Part shown: positions 11,251 to 23,237 of the stretch, one piece after another
Position numbering within the stretch: position 1 is the first letter of the stretch
Layout: each line of letters opens with the position of its first letter
NCBI GenBank assembly: GCA_003024785.1
Contig: PUQB01000115.1
Coordinates: 124,001 to 188,000, forward strand
Source of the DNA: Selaginella tamariscina
Taxonomy: Eukaryota; Streptophyta; Lycopodiopsida; Selaginellales; Selaginellaceae
Length of the DNA: 64,000 bases
Direction of reading: 5' to 3'
Translations under genes and position numbers: made by a program
Notes under the pieces: generated by a model
Databases searched by the model: none
Told to the model about the DNA's origin: nothing
What the model saw: only the letters and a program-made list of their open reading frames with translations

Positions 11251-12120
11251 TGAATAAGTAATTGAGTTACATGTTTGTTTGTATTGGATCCTTCATATGT
11301 TCTGTACTTGTGATATTTGTTCTGTGTGCTTAAGGTGATTTGATAATTTACAAGTAACATCATCCACACTTACTGATTTAGAAAACATGTTGAAAAAGTT
11401 CCTAAGGATCTACATGACCCTTGACTGTCATAGAATGAACAAATTTGTCACACAAGGAGATCAAATTTTTAATGGGAGTGGGTTTCTTTCTTTGTATGGT
11501 GTTAAGTTCCTTGCTTAAACACCCAAAGAATACCCCCACTGCTTAAGATTGAGCATTCTGACTAGTTCTCTTTCTAGAAATCTCAACAATGAAGGAGGGT
11601 AAAAATAAGAAAAGTGTCAGACAAAACGAACAAAAATATAACATCTAATAGTTTGTTAATCACGTGGAACATGCACCATTGCCATCTCTAAGTACCAAGT
11701 TGTTTCTACAACAAGTTTGCAATTAAAAGAACATACCCCAATTGCAATTACATGCCTACTTCCATATGTATTTATTTATAACTATGGATCCTAATCTAAC
11801 ATTCACCCACATGCCAACACTTTTTAAGTATGAAGTAAACTCACTTTTCTCTAGGTAATTATAGATGGTTAATTGTATGTATTATCTATAATTTTTTAAT
11901 AATAAATAATTATTGGCTTTTAAATCAACAAAAACTTCTTCTATATAACTTTATATAAAAACTCTCTCATCTAGCTCCTCTTTGTTTACTATGACCAAAT
12001 TTTATAAAATTTAAAGTGTGTAAACCATTTACACACTGAGGATATTCCATGGATATTTTGTACAGACACACATTTTTGACGTGCAATGCGCTACGATCGC
12101 TCTCTCTATGCAAAATTAAT

Positions 12121-12260
12121 CTTAAGGCAAAGTAAGAAATCTTAAGGCAAAGTAAGAAATTTTTTACTTTGCCTTAAAATTAATAAATGTATTAAGGCAA
12201 AGTAAGAATATTAATAATTAATAATTTTCTTACTTTACCTTAAGATTGCAAAGTAAGAAT
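12121..12260. repeat. Cluster of alternating direct and inverted 15-20 bp repeats
   Basis: CTTAAGGCAAAGTAAGAAAT occurs twice in tandem (12121-12140, 12141-12160), then inverted as TTACTTTGCCTTAA (about 12164-12177), direct again (about 12192-12209), inverted (TTCTTACTTTACCTTAAG, 12227-12244), and a partial direct copy (12248-12260). Several alternative hairpins are possible. It may be the remnant of a small foldback element. Confidence 0.8.
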
Positions 12261-13759
12261 TTACACTATTATTACCAATAATTTGATGTTATTTTAGATG
12301 ATGTTATTTGTTACAAATAAAACATAATGGTAATATATTTAATTCTATAATTATTGTTACTCATTTCAAACTTACAAAAGATAATATATTTTTTATTTTT
12401 AAATTATATGTTACATATTTTAATTAATATTGTTTAAAATATGTTACATTATATTAATATAAAAGTGATGATTTTAAATTAATCTATAGATATAAATTTA
12501 AGTATTTTAATTTTAATTGTAAAATAAGCAAGAATTTTCATTTATTTCATTGTTGATTTAAACATTAAAATAAAAAATATGAATATTTTTACTTACATAT
12601 AAATTGACATTATATAAGTTGATTTTAATGTGAAATTTATGGAGATGTGTTCTTGCAATGAATGTACACTGTCTATGTGTATATATGTAGAGTGAGTGAA
12701 AGATTGTAATTCAATATAAAAAGCAAGCATATTAAACATATTGAATCTTGTTTCCTAAGAATATAAATTCACAAATATATGTAAAACAATAGTCATTCAT
12801 GATTTAAAAGGAAAAAAAAGAGATATGAGTATATAAAACCCAATTGAAAAATTCACAACTTAATATTTTTGAGTTATAAATATAAAAGATCTTTTTATTT
12901 TATTAAATTAATGAATTTCCTTACGTTGTACCAATTAATAAGACTTACAATAAACACTTATCACTTCTTATATATATATTTATAAATAATTATTATCGAT
13001 GAGTGATCATATTAAACCATAAAAATAATTACATATTAGTAATATTCCTAAAATATATTATTATTTAAAAGGATAGAATCTAATTTGCAAATTTAAAATG
13101 TTAATATACCAATATGATTATTAATTATATTTAATTAAGATTACATAATTAAAACACACATACATGCCATTGCATATTTGAATTATGATTTAAGAGTTAT
13201 CATAATTCTAAATAATTAAATACATTTTAAAACTCTTAGGCACAATACTTAAAAAGCATTTCTTATAATTAATTTAAAATTAAAAAAATTAAATTAATAA
13301 ACTTACAATTGCATTTTAATTTCATTTGAATTTGAATGTAAAAGTGTATGTTCTTTCAATTTTTTATACTTAATATAGTATTATAACATATTATATTTTT
13401 AAACCATACACTAATTTGTATATTATATTTTTAAACCACTACACCTTCATACTTACAACTCAAAACTCAACTCAATGAGATGTTTATTATCTTTATTATT
13501 TATATATAAATATTTATTTAACTTTATTAAAAATGAAAATCCAAAAAGTTATAAACTTCAAATTTATTAACACCAAACATTAACTTTACAAGTAAAGAAG
13601 GAGGGTTGGAATGCAAAGAAAGGACCACTCTACGACGTGCCTTGCCAAAAGCTGAATACCAATTGTCACTGACCACATTGTACACCACCCCCAATCTGCA
13701 TTATTAAAATATAATGTCACTTGGTTCTTCCCTTGCAGCCATAAAACTTTCTGAATCTA

Positions 13760-14740
13760 ATCTTAATCCTTTGATATTTCTTGCAGAAGTATTTCTAGTG
13801 GCAAACGTGAAATTTCTTCTCATTTCTTAGTTTCTCTAGAGTTAAATGCAAATTGTCCCCATTCGCTTCCTTCATTCAAAGAACCATCGTTATAATTATA
13901 ATCTTCTTTTCACATAACAAGGTGCATGCCATAACCTTGTCCTTGAATGTTGAAACCTTGACCATGATGCATATTCACATGCATGTTATATGGTGGCTGC
14001 CATGAAAACTTGATCCAAGTTGCCAAACACTTCACATCCTGACAAGGATTAAATATGTTTAAATTTAAGTGAGCATGTATCATCCGGATTCATAGTTATC
14101 AGATACAAATGGTTGTTGTAGAGTGCCATGCAATCGTACCAATTATAACAATTTAAAATGATTTCTCCACCCTCTTTCCCAAATAATATCACATTAGATC
14201 CACCCAATTTGCATCATTAGAGTTGTAAACATGTAACACAGGCTCCAACCATGTTGATGATTTCCTTTTCACAAGGCATGCGACAATGAACCTTGTACAT
14301 CGTTATGGCACTCTTGAATAGCAATTGAAATAATAGGATTGTACCTTGATTCTGTGAAAGACAACTGTAAAGAACATGAGGTAAGGGGTAGTTGAGTGAT
14401 CCATTTGTTCAAGGGATTGCAAATGATAATACGACCGTTGTAGCTTGTACTTGGAGACAAACCAAGCCATTTGAAGAGACGAACATGCAATGCTGTTTGT
14501 CTTCACATTCAATATGTAGAGGCAACTTTGTCCAGACGGTAGAGTCCTCCTCCATGAGAGAAACCCAACCATGCTCGCCTCCATTACAGTCCGAATATAC
14601 CAAGTACCCTTACACTTGTTCCTGATTTGTGTGTTCCAACTCTTGCAAACACATTTAAACCGGCAGAGTGTAGGAAGTGGCATGTAATTAAACAATAGAG
14701 AGATAATGTCTTCTGGAGTTTAGATCCAAACAGTTGAAAG
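13760..14740 (-). pseudogene. F-box/kelch-like protein relic
   Basis: The minus strand encodes an F-box: PEDIISLLFNYMPLPTLCRF followed by KCVCKSWNTQI (about 14720-14630). The substrate-recognition half follows in other frames: GWVSLMEEDSTVWTKLPLH and MFVSSNGLVCLQ (about 14570-14450), IIICNPLNKWITQLPLTSC (about 14430-14370), then LEPVLHVYNSNDANWVDL and DCMALYNNHLYLITMNPDD (about 14250-14090). F-box proteins of this type are SCF ubiquitin-ligase adaptors. At least two frame changes plus a stop just before the F-box (TAA in ..STVWI*TPEDI) break the gene as written. Because neighbouring genes show the same single-base breaks, it may be intact in reality. 3' end uncertain. Confidence 0.6.
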
Positions 14741-15022
14741 TGATTCGTTTCTTTTGGACTTGCTAATCATGCCATCCCATCTCTTCTTGCCACGGTCCCT
14801 CACCTTTACATTTTTCATAATTACTCTTTTAACCCCTGCAATAGAATATTTGATATCGTAAGATTGCCAAATGAAATAACGCTGTGACTTTCAATAATAT
14901 ATATGTATGTATGTACAAATACATATGAGTGTTATATATGACTTTAATCAACCTGTATCAAGTTAAACGCGTATAACATGCACAACGCTTATGTGTGTAT
15001 GTATAATATGTTATTTGGTTAC

Positions 15023-15307
15023 CTCCAACCCCGGGATAGTTCATACTGCTTTGGTACTTCGATTCCAAGGAAAGCATCTTTACTGAAATTTTTCGAAGAT
15101 AATCTTGCTGGAAACAGAAGTAAGTTATACACATATATGCATGTGTCTCTGTGTATAACTAAATGTGTACCTTGTCAAGGGCAGTTGGAAATCTTTTCTT
15201 CAAATCGCGAAACCCATTCACGGCTTCTTCGTGTATGCATAAGGATAAGGATAAGGGCATGCACGTCTCCATTCTACAGAATGAAAGAATACAAGAATTT
15301 AGGAATT

Positions 15308-15374
<67 letters not shown>

Positions 15375-15436
15375 TCGTTGACGATCTTCTGCCGTGCTTC
15401 AGTGGCCACTGATTGGCGCCAGTTGCCCGTGTCCAT
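15023..15436 (-). pseudogene. KIX-domain fragment of a MED15-like Mediator subunit
   Basis: Three minus-strand exons: 15436 to about 15374 (MDTGNWRQSVATEARQKIVN), 15272-15171 (METCMPLSLSLC... with RFEEKIS in a second frame) and 15107-15023 (QDYLRKISVKMLSLESKYQ). The order MDTGxWR - RQ(R/K)IVN - RFEEKI - DYLRKIS(L/V)KML is the signature of the N-terminal KIX domain of plant MED15, which binds transcription activators. Splice sites at the second and third exons are normal; the middle exon has a frame change. The rest of MED15 (a long Gln-rich protein) is absent. The next exon on this strand (starting 14836) continues in frame to VIMKNVKVRDRGKKRWDGM and runs into the F-box relic, so this is a KIX fragment fused to or abutting an F-box gene. 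Confidence 0.7.
15315..15371. repeat. (CT)n(CA)n compound microsatellite
   Basis: An uninterrupted CT run joined to a CA run. It sits in the first intron of the KIX fragment, beside its donor site. Confidence 0.95.
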
Positions 15437-15439
15437 CGC

Positions 15440-17139
15440 GAATGCAGTACTTAGTAAATCCCTTATTCGATCTTAGCGATGGCTACCTAAGAAATAGAAC
15501 CACACAGGCCACACAATGTGCATCCACAACATGAAAGTCAACAAACAACAGTGTGATAATAAAAAAATACACAACGTGAAAGCACATTTAATCAAGGTAT
15601 ATTCTATACTTCGTCATCCTTACGTGTGTTTCTAAAGTTTAAGACTAAATTAAAGTATATTCTTACATTATAAGATTTTACATACTTGTGATAAAAAAGT
15701 TAATCCTAAAACGTTTAATAATAGTATGAGATAAATATATATCTTAAGAATATGTCTTATTAGTTTTATTTCAATTTAAGAAATTTTAATAATAAAACAT
15801 TGTTTGAAATGGATATTTCTAATGAGGATATCTTAATTGAATGGTTTTAAATTTTATATTAAAGTTCAATTTAATTTAAAAAATTCATACTTATTAAAAT
15901 TTATTAAACAATATTTTATTATATATTAAGTTGTTTGACTTTATATTTAAAATATAGTTATAGATAATCTTTGTAATTAGGTGTAGGTTCCATCGGCCGG
16001 TCGAAAGTAAACTTTATAGTTAATTGTTTTCTTATTATTGTTTCCTTATAAAGTCTTAAAAGTAAACACTAATTTATTTATTAAGATTTAAAATTAAGAG
16101 TAAGTTAATATTTGACATGTGGCATATCTTATAGATATTATTATAGGCATATCTTATAGAAATATTCTATATGTATATTTTATATCAATATTTTACAGGC
16201 ATATCTTGTAGGTATATCATATAGGTATATCTTGTCGGGTCGTGATAATTAATAATAATTAAAATAATATATAATATTTAGATTATTTGATCCTCATAAA
16301 TCCTTTCTTAAATAATAAAATTCTTTATTATATTTAACATAAATTTTTATCATTGATATTATTATTACTAACATAAATTAAGTATTAAATTAACCCTTTA
16401 AATTTTTGCACTATATATCAACTTTTGAAGCTGATTTTAACTCAATTAAATGCAAGTTCATCGATTAAGATGTTTAATATGACTATAAGATTATACTAAG
16501 TCAAAACAAACACTTTAACACAAAACAAACTTTGACAAATATATTTAAATAAGTTTGTTAAACTTACTATTGCTGTTATTATTCTATCATTTTAAATAAA
16601 ATTATATTTTTAAGGAAAATTTGATGGTCTTTTGTTAAATAAGGTTCTATATCTTGATATTTTATATTTTACATTTAATAAATTACTTATTATTATAACT
16701 CCAAAACACTACCAATATATATCACCATATTATATAGTTATTCAAAAAATTAAGACATTTACTAACATTACTTATTTATAATAATTTAGTCATAAAACCT
16801 CATTCTATTTTATTCCAAATCTATTAAATTAAGCATATATTTAATATACAATAAAGTTTTAAATTAAACTTTTGGAGCTTCAAAAAAGGTATATATGTAA
16901 CTTGAAGCTATTTAAACAAAAACAAGCTTTCCGCATTCATCACCTGTCTGTCCGTTTAAATTTACTCATTCATCACAAATATATATTATATATACACACA
17001 CACACACACATTCAAGCATTCTTTCAAATTATAAATTTTATTCAGGTATATTGTGTATGTATGTTATGCTTATTACGAAATAATTAATGTTCTCATGATT
17101 AAGATTACAGTTAATTAAAAGGCAATTAAATATACCTCT
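15440..17139. other. AT-rich intergenic region
   Basis: No gene seen. At about 16110-16255 there is a run of degenerate short repeats (GGCATATCTTATAG and variants) ending GTCGTGATAAT; a related run occurs near 46965-47060. Confidence 0.6.
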
Positions 17140-20100
17140 TCAGTCATCCAAGGAGTCCAAAATCTCTGTCACTTCCTGCTTGAGCTGCGAATACTTGGCC
17201 TCCACAGGTGCAAGGCGTGAATCAATGTCCTTGCTTGACATCTTCCTCTCGTACAAGTCTACGCTCAGGTTCAGCTTCTGGAACAGCTTGTCTTGCTTCT
17301 CCTTCTCCTTCACAATTAAGCTCTCAACCTGCATATAACAACATATTACTATTACACACATAGAAAATATATATGTAGAACATACTGTCTACAATTTGTA
17401 AGGTACGCACAGATATAGACGGTCATATCATATACACAGACACACATAGACATATATGGAATACACACAAAGAACATAAAGAGCCTGAACCTTTTCATAT
17501 ATTCTATGCATGTGTAAGTGTACTGTGTGTGGTTTCATAGAAGAACGTATGATCTATAAATGAAAGTAGTCACATTTTGACTGGTATAAGAATGAGTCGG
17601 AAATCTTTCGACAAAACTCTCCATATTCGATATGCTATTATGCATCTACCATTGTTATCGTTACACACAAACGCACATATATACGTTATGTATATGTAAT
17701 AAATATATTTACTAACCTTTGCATTTATAGTAGATGAACGAGAGGAAGTTTGAAGAGACTCGTAAATGACTTTAACCTCCTTAGAAGATTCTTTAAAAGC
17801 AGCATCTGCCTGCTTCCTGATAGCCTTGCATGCTGCCACGTCTCCCGTACGAGCTAAGTCACGCATTGCCGTCTCTAGCTTCTCAGCCTCCGATACACGT
17901 CTCTTTATCACATTCTGCAGACGCTGAAGGAAAGCCAACACCTGAAGACAGCCCCACATATAAGTTATAATAACATTATATTAACTTATAGTCATATAAC
18001 GTCGTATATAGTTTAACGTTGCAGTATACAACGACAGCATATAACTCTTTTTAAAATTAGTAATCCCATGTAAGCACTATACACTAAACATAATGGTCAC
18101 AGAAGTACCTCCTCTTGCTGAACACGAGCTTGGTAAGAACCAGACGACTTCGATATGGGAAGTCAAATGTATATACGCCATGCAAGCTAGGAAGAAGCAA
18201 AAGAAGCCGAAAATAAGCATCATGGGCTCCGCTAGCATTGCCAGGGTATTAAACTTATAAGACACCTGGAAAACAGCAGTTTGAGCTAGCACTAACATAA
18301 TCTGACATGTATTAACTTGATTAGTTGTATTTGAATTTGAATTTCAATTATACCTGGAAGGGAACACTGTGTTCAGAGACGACATTTCTTTCGTCAGAAC
18401 CACAACTGGCCGTCCAACTGTGTCCAAGTAGTATGTTTCACCTTAAAAATTCACCAAAATGAACACCGCGTCACAGAACTACATACTGTATTTTGTATAT
18501 TGTATGCATATATGTTTCATGTGCATATATATGATATATCCCTTACACACACATTCATAATTACCTCATGTTGGATATCGACGGGGAAAGCTGAAGATAC
18601 AGAAGCATCCCTTGAACCCTCGGGCAGAACAACCTGCAGAAATATGTTGATGTTCACTGTACACACATACATGATAGCTCACCTTTACAACCAGCTTGTT
18701 AACAACGACGTCACTAATGGAGCCTCCAAAGGGAAGTTAAGATACCGACGACCATCAGGCCCCAAAAGCACAAAGTCCTTTAAAGGAACACTATATCCCA
18801 ACGTGAACTTCACTTGCCACCCACCGAAAAGCGGGAACCTTGGTTCAATCTCAACTAAAGTCTGTAAAAATACAATCATATTAACTCTTATGGCTTGTAC
18901 TCTTCAAACTATATACATACTCACACATATATATGTTAACATTTATCATATATACTATAATATTATATATACCCTCTGAGGTTCACTTCGGACATGTGAA
19001 GTAGAAATATTTCCAATTTCATCACGGTAATATATAGCATATGCTCTTGGAGGTAGCCTTGCAATAACTTGACGAAGTGAAGTAGACATACCAACGGTTT
19101 TCGCTTGATAATCCAGCCTGAAATATAACATAATAACTACGTATGTTCTATACGTGTGAAAGTAAAACATCTGTTCCTGTATAAATATGTGCATTTATCT
19201 TTTTGCATCCGTTGTTATAAATAAAAAATATACACAACTCCATCACGCGTGCTGTGCGTGTATTTTACTAACCTGGAAAAGCTGCCTTTGAGATGAGCAC
19301 CCTCGTGTTTAAGATGATAGTTCTCAGTTACATAGATATTTCCCCAGTGTGAAATCTCGATTTCCTGCTCAAGGAGCTCGACAACTGCAAATGGACGACT
19401 GTTCTCATAATGAATAATAACTTCAGAGAACGTCATTGGTGCAACATCGGTGTAAGGTCCATATTTGATTTCCTTATCTGAGAATTTAACCGGATCAACT
19501 TTGGTATAAGATTCCACTCGAGCTGCAGGAACCTTGAAATAACTCGCCTGGTACTTCACCTACATTTACATAACCAAATTATAGTATATGTACTACATAG
19601 GATATGCATTAGCACGTATGTCTTTGAGTCTCTGGGCAAGTGGAGGAAGGGGTAAACCCATATTTATAGAGCCACTATTGTGTGTAAGTAGTTTGCTCAT
19701 TTATTTATATAGCGCCTCATACATGATTGAATATAGCTCTGTAAGACACTTAATATGCATACAGAACGATGGATAGGTGTGTGGGTACGTGCGCGTGTGG
19801 AACACCGTGTGAACATGTTATATACGCACCTCGTATGGAGACAGCAAGTAAGGAGAGTCCTTGTAAAGAACAAGCTGGGCTTCAGACTGCTTAATCTCCT
19901 CGGGAACGGCTTAAGTGCATGAGTTTGAACATAATACACATTTACATCCGTTGTCTGACCAGCGTCAAGGGGCTTTTGCAGAGTGATCTTGTAAAGGCAG
20001 CATTTTCCTGTGAATCCGTAGGAACAATGGGCAAGTTCGATGGCTGCACCTTGTTCTTGCCCTTTCCAGACCCAGTTGTAGCTAGCAAGAATGAGATTTT

Positions 20101-20490
20101 GTCCGAATTCTGCCTCGGAAGTGCAAAAAGAACCTCTGTAACAGGCTCAGATCCAGTTCTCAATCTGCAGTAAATGGGTACTTGAGAAATTGATCAGAAA
20201 ACACTCGCATGTACTTACCTTGAGAGATACAGATGTTCTTACAACTTGGGATGTTAGATCGACCTAGAAGAACGTCAATGCAGCATATACATGTATATAC
20301 TTTAAGAGTCTAAAATCGGGTCATTTATGCTCCGTTTTTACATCAATATACATGGTAATTAATGAATTTTAGATAAGTTTTTAGATCTTACCCGGCGATC
20401 TGCTCTCGTGATGACTAGATCTTCTGTCGAAGCTGCGGATGCCGCGATGCAGAGCGCAAGCGCAAGGAGTAGCCACGCCAAAGCCGCCAT
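17140..20490 (-). CDS. OST1: Ribophorin I (oligosaccharyltransferase subunit 1)
   Basis: A subunit of the ER oligosaccharyltransferase that N-glycosylates nascent proteins. Eleven exons: 20490-20392, 20263-20219, 20164-19830, 19559-19273, 19117-18973, 18861-18683, 18633-18565, 18441-18354, 18265-18109, 17941-17717, 17328-17140; about 605 codons, the usual family length. The start gives a signal peptide (MAALAWLLLALALCIAASA). Conserved blocks follow: YGPYTDVAPMTFSEV, HWGNIYVTENYHLKHEGA, LPPRAYAIYYRDEIGNIS, EIEPRFPLFGGWQVKFTLGY, a membrane segment (MLIFGFFCFFLACMAYIHL) and a C-terminal coiled coil (VEKLETAM-like, ending EILDSLDD). Single-base frame breaks occur in at least exons 3, 6, 8 and 9, several at short homopolymers (such as CCC before GAGGAGATTAAG), while conserved residues continue on both sides. 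I favour sequence error over pseudogene. Confidence 0.9.
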
Positions 20491-20598
20491 GGCCTTGTAC
20501 CCTAATCCTTTGACCTAACAGGGTTTAAGGATCTTAATTAGAAAAGTATATCTCTTTTTAAATTTTAGGGTTTAATGATTGGGTTAAGATATCTTGCC
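20491..20598. promoter_or_regulatory. Short divergent promoter with telo-box-like motifs
   Basis: Only 108 bp separate the start codons of ribophorin I (-) and the small membrane protein (+). AGGGTTTAA motifs occur at about 20520 and 20567, resembling plant telo-boxes (AAACCCTAA) found near housekeeping and translation-related genes. Both genes probably share this promoter. Confidence 0.55.
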
Positions 20599-21222
20599 AT
20601 GGCAACAAACACTACTCTTCCATGGCTTGCACCTCCTCCAAAAACAATGAAGAGAAATGTACGAATTGTGAATGGTTTAATAAGTGAAGAATTCCCGGAC
20701 GGGAAATTGCAGGGCCCTATAGAGCCAACAATTCCCAGATTTGATCGTATCCCATACTCTCTTTCAACCCCAGAAACTCTCAAGGCCAGGCTCGACGGGA
20801 AAATTCCCGCAAATCCCAGGTCGCGGCGGGGCTGGAGATCTTACAAGAAACCCACTGCAAAGGAGGTATACACCCATATATATCGTATATACGTATGTAT
20901 ACATGTGTACATACATATTGCAGGCTACAACGAGCGCCATTATAGGAAGCGTTTGTACATTGGCATCTTTCAAAGGAGTCATGGCTTCTTATGAACATGT
21001 TTCTGCACATCCTCCTGCACATGATGTACCCTTTGGCCTAACTGAAGACATCAACCATGGCATCATAAACATGGTGCGTGCGTGCGTGCGTGTATACACA
21101 CACGCACACACATATATATTTTGTAGATAATGGGATTTGGAATGCTGGGTGTTTCACTGTTTGCTGCAAGTAGTGTTGGGCTGGGTCTCCTAGCACTGCA
21201 GTTGTCAAGGTCTAAGAGGTAA
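20599..21222 (+). CDS. Unidentified small protein with hydrophobic C-terminal segment
   Basis: Three exons (20599-20865, 20924-21073, 21127-21222) separated by 58- and 53-bp GT-AG introns give about 170 residues without a frame break. An in-frame upstream ATG at 20575 is also possible; I chose 20599 because its context (GCCATGGC) is stronger. The N-terminus is basic and proline-rich (MATNTTLPWLAPPPKTMKRN), with PIEPTIPRFDRIPYSLSTPE in the middle. A weakly hydrophobic stretch follows (ATTSAIIGSVCTLASFKGVM), then a clear membrane segment (MGFGMLGVSLFAASSVGLG) and a basic tail (LQLSRSKR). I do not recognise the family. An organelle-targeted inner-membrane or thylakoid protein is plausible. It lies head to head with ribophorin I and just upstream of cytochrome c6A. 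Confidence 0.75.
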
Positions 21223-21351
21223 CTGCTGCAAACCATGTAAAAAGAATTTACTGTATATAATTTAATAGCAGTTTTTAATCCTGATTAACTAACAAATCTG
21301 ACTTTAACTAGCTTAACTATCAATGTTTTATAGAAAACACTTACTTTGCAG

Positions 21352-22006
21352 GACAGTCTAGAGAGAGTTCTTTGTTGTTTTCTTCTATTTTGCCCCGGTA
21401 AGCATAATTAAACATTAAACGACTATTTACGATAATTAAAATTATAATTATTTAGCTGCTGAAGCTGCTCAACGAGCTCCTGAAGTATTTGAACGATCGT
21501 GTATGGGCTGCCATGCCCGTGGAGGAAATATAATACAACCAGTACGTTTTAATACCCATGAATATACGTATATGTATCTATGTGTAGTTAACTTCTACTA
21601 ACACACACACACACACACACACACAATTACATGTGTATATACATATGTGTGTAGGGAGCAACACTGAAACTGGAGGATCTTAAACGGTATGTATAAACAA
21701 TAATGATGTTTTATTCCATTATTAACATAATGCTTTTCCCAGAAATGGTATTACAACAGTGGAAGACATATTCAAAATAACTTACAATGGCAAAAACCGC
21801 ATGCCTGTAAGTTTTACACACTCACACACACCACTGTGTGTGTGTGTGTGTTCATATACATTGAAAATTGTGAACAGGGATTTGGTGAGAACTGTACACC
21901 TAGAGGACAGTGCACATTTGGACCTCGGCTTAGTGATGAAGACATTCAAGCACTTGCAGAATTTGTTAAGTCTAAAGCAGATGAAAACTGGCCTGTGATA
22001 AATTAA
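21352..22006 (+). CDS. Cytochrome c6A (atypical chloroplast lumen cytochrome)
   Basis: Exons 21352-21397, 21456-21541, 21655-21686, 21743-21806 and 21878-22006 read EVFERSCMGCHARGGNIIQP / GATLKLEDLKR / NGITTVEDIFKITYNGK / GFGENCTPRGQCTFGPRLSD / ALAEFVKSKADENWPVIN. CMGCH is the haem c attachment site. The loop with two extra cysteines (NCTPRGQC) separates plant c6A from ordinary c6 and forms its redox-active disulfide; the Met in RMPGFG is the likely axial ligand. It resides in the thylakoid lumen. The 5' end is unclear: the first listed exon reads DSLERVLCCFLLFCPAAEA, which may be the end of a lumen-targeting peptide, but no in-frame ATG is seen. Either a start exon is missing, a frame error hides it, or it is joined to the gene upstream. 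Confidence 0.88.
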
Positions 22007-22354
22007 TACATGAAACTTTATACTATGTGATAAATATACAATCAAACATATACAAAGTGTTATAACAATCATGTAAAATTATACACAATATAACTAAATA
22101 TACAATCCACATTTATACTGCAATATATGCAATAAACTTCTGACCGTATATTTTCCAATCGATTCTATAACAAATGCACTGTTATAAGAAACAATACATC
22201 ACGGATGGATAGCTACAGAACACAAAAATGGATACCCAACAAAAGAAATCAGATGCATATATACTTATATATACAAATACATTATATACAACAATCGACA
22301 TACTTCCACTAAGAAGTTAATTTATGAAATATACTCACATTACACTTATATATT

Positions 22355-22995
22355 TATATGCTCGGACCGTTCCCGGCTATCCCACATGAAATGATCATTC
22401 TTCACTTCATCCACAGGAGCTTTTTAATTGCATCCACCAATGCACACCACATGAATGCATAAAGAAATATATAGCAAACGACATAGCAAGCATCATGAGA
22501 GAAATGGGAACCCAAAGGTATGCTTAAATAGTCAGACAGTTAAAATAATTAAGAAAGAAAGAGCCGACATACTGGAACTAAGTATCGTAATATAAACTAA
22601 TGCCGTCGAATAGACTTTGAGTTCTTGGTTAAACTTAAACTAATGTATAAACAATTATTTCTAAGTCAAACTTCATAACTTAAACTTCATTTAATAAACT
22701 GGATATATACTTACCTTAAAGCTTTCTTGCATATACAGTCATGCGCCACAACCGACAAATCGGGATAAGCCCAGCCCTCCTTCACTTGTGCAGCACGCAA
22801 CTTGGCCTTGATAGCTACACCCACAAAAAAACACTACAGGCGTGACCGTCTTTAAATAAAACCATAATTATATACTTAAACAGCATTAGTAAATTATGTT
22901 AATCACATCTAATAACATTAACATTAATACAGTGGAGAAAACGCGGTCTACTGGTCCAACCTTTCCACTGCTTCGAGGTACACTCACACTTCTGC
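22355..22995 (-). CDS. Possible small minus-strand gene, unidentified
   Basis: The best exon is 22814-22715, bounded by AG and GTAAGT, encoding AIKAKLRAAQVKEGW followed by AYPDLSVVAHDCICKKALR. Upstream, about 22995-22920, an acceptor (CTGCAG) precedes KCECTSKQWKGWTSRPR; downstream, about 22420-22355, APVDEVKNDHFMWDSRERSE looks protein-like. I cannot join these with certainty or name a family. It would lie tail to tail with cytochrome c6A. Confidence 0.3.
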
Positions 22996-23237
22996 AGATT
23001 TCCAGAATAAAACAAGATAAAGGTGAAAAAGAAGTATCAGGAAAAGACTTTGTTTTCAAGCTCAGTGTACAAATATATTTATAAAACATAAGTGCTATAC
23101 ATTCTTAAATTTATTCTTTACATATAATTTACCAGTCTACATGTACTGGATGTATAGAATTTTGCAAAAGGTAATGCTTTCTCTCTAACTTATACTACTT
23201 TCAATAATCACCTTTCGGCTGCCTGCCAGTTGAATAA

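Larger units (their letters stand above)
6580..13750. other. AT-rich gene-poor region
   Basis: No recognisable complete gene. At 7113-7250 (+) a short open segment MDTSQQAMTTVKMVEAGNAA ending LTPLYDT might be a terminal exon, unassigned. From about 8500 to 10650 several short open frames (for example 9963-10145 and 10235-10450) hint at a heavily decayed coding sequence, possibly an old transposon, but no family motif is visible. From about 11800 to 13560 the sequence is very AT-rich with no coding signal. Notable repeat structures inside are listed separately. Confidence 0.6.

Noticed and set aside
12121..12260. CRISPR-like array
   Set aside because: Units alternate in orientation and lack regular spacers; the genome is eukaryotic.
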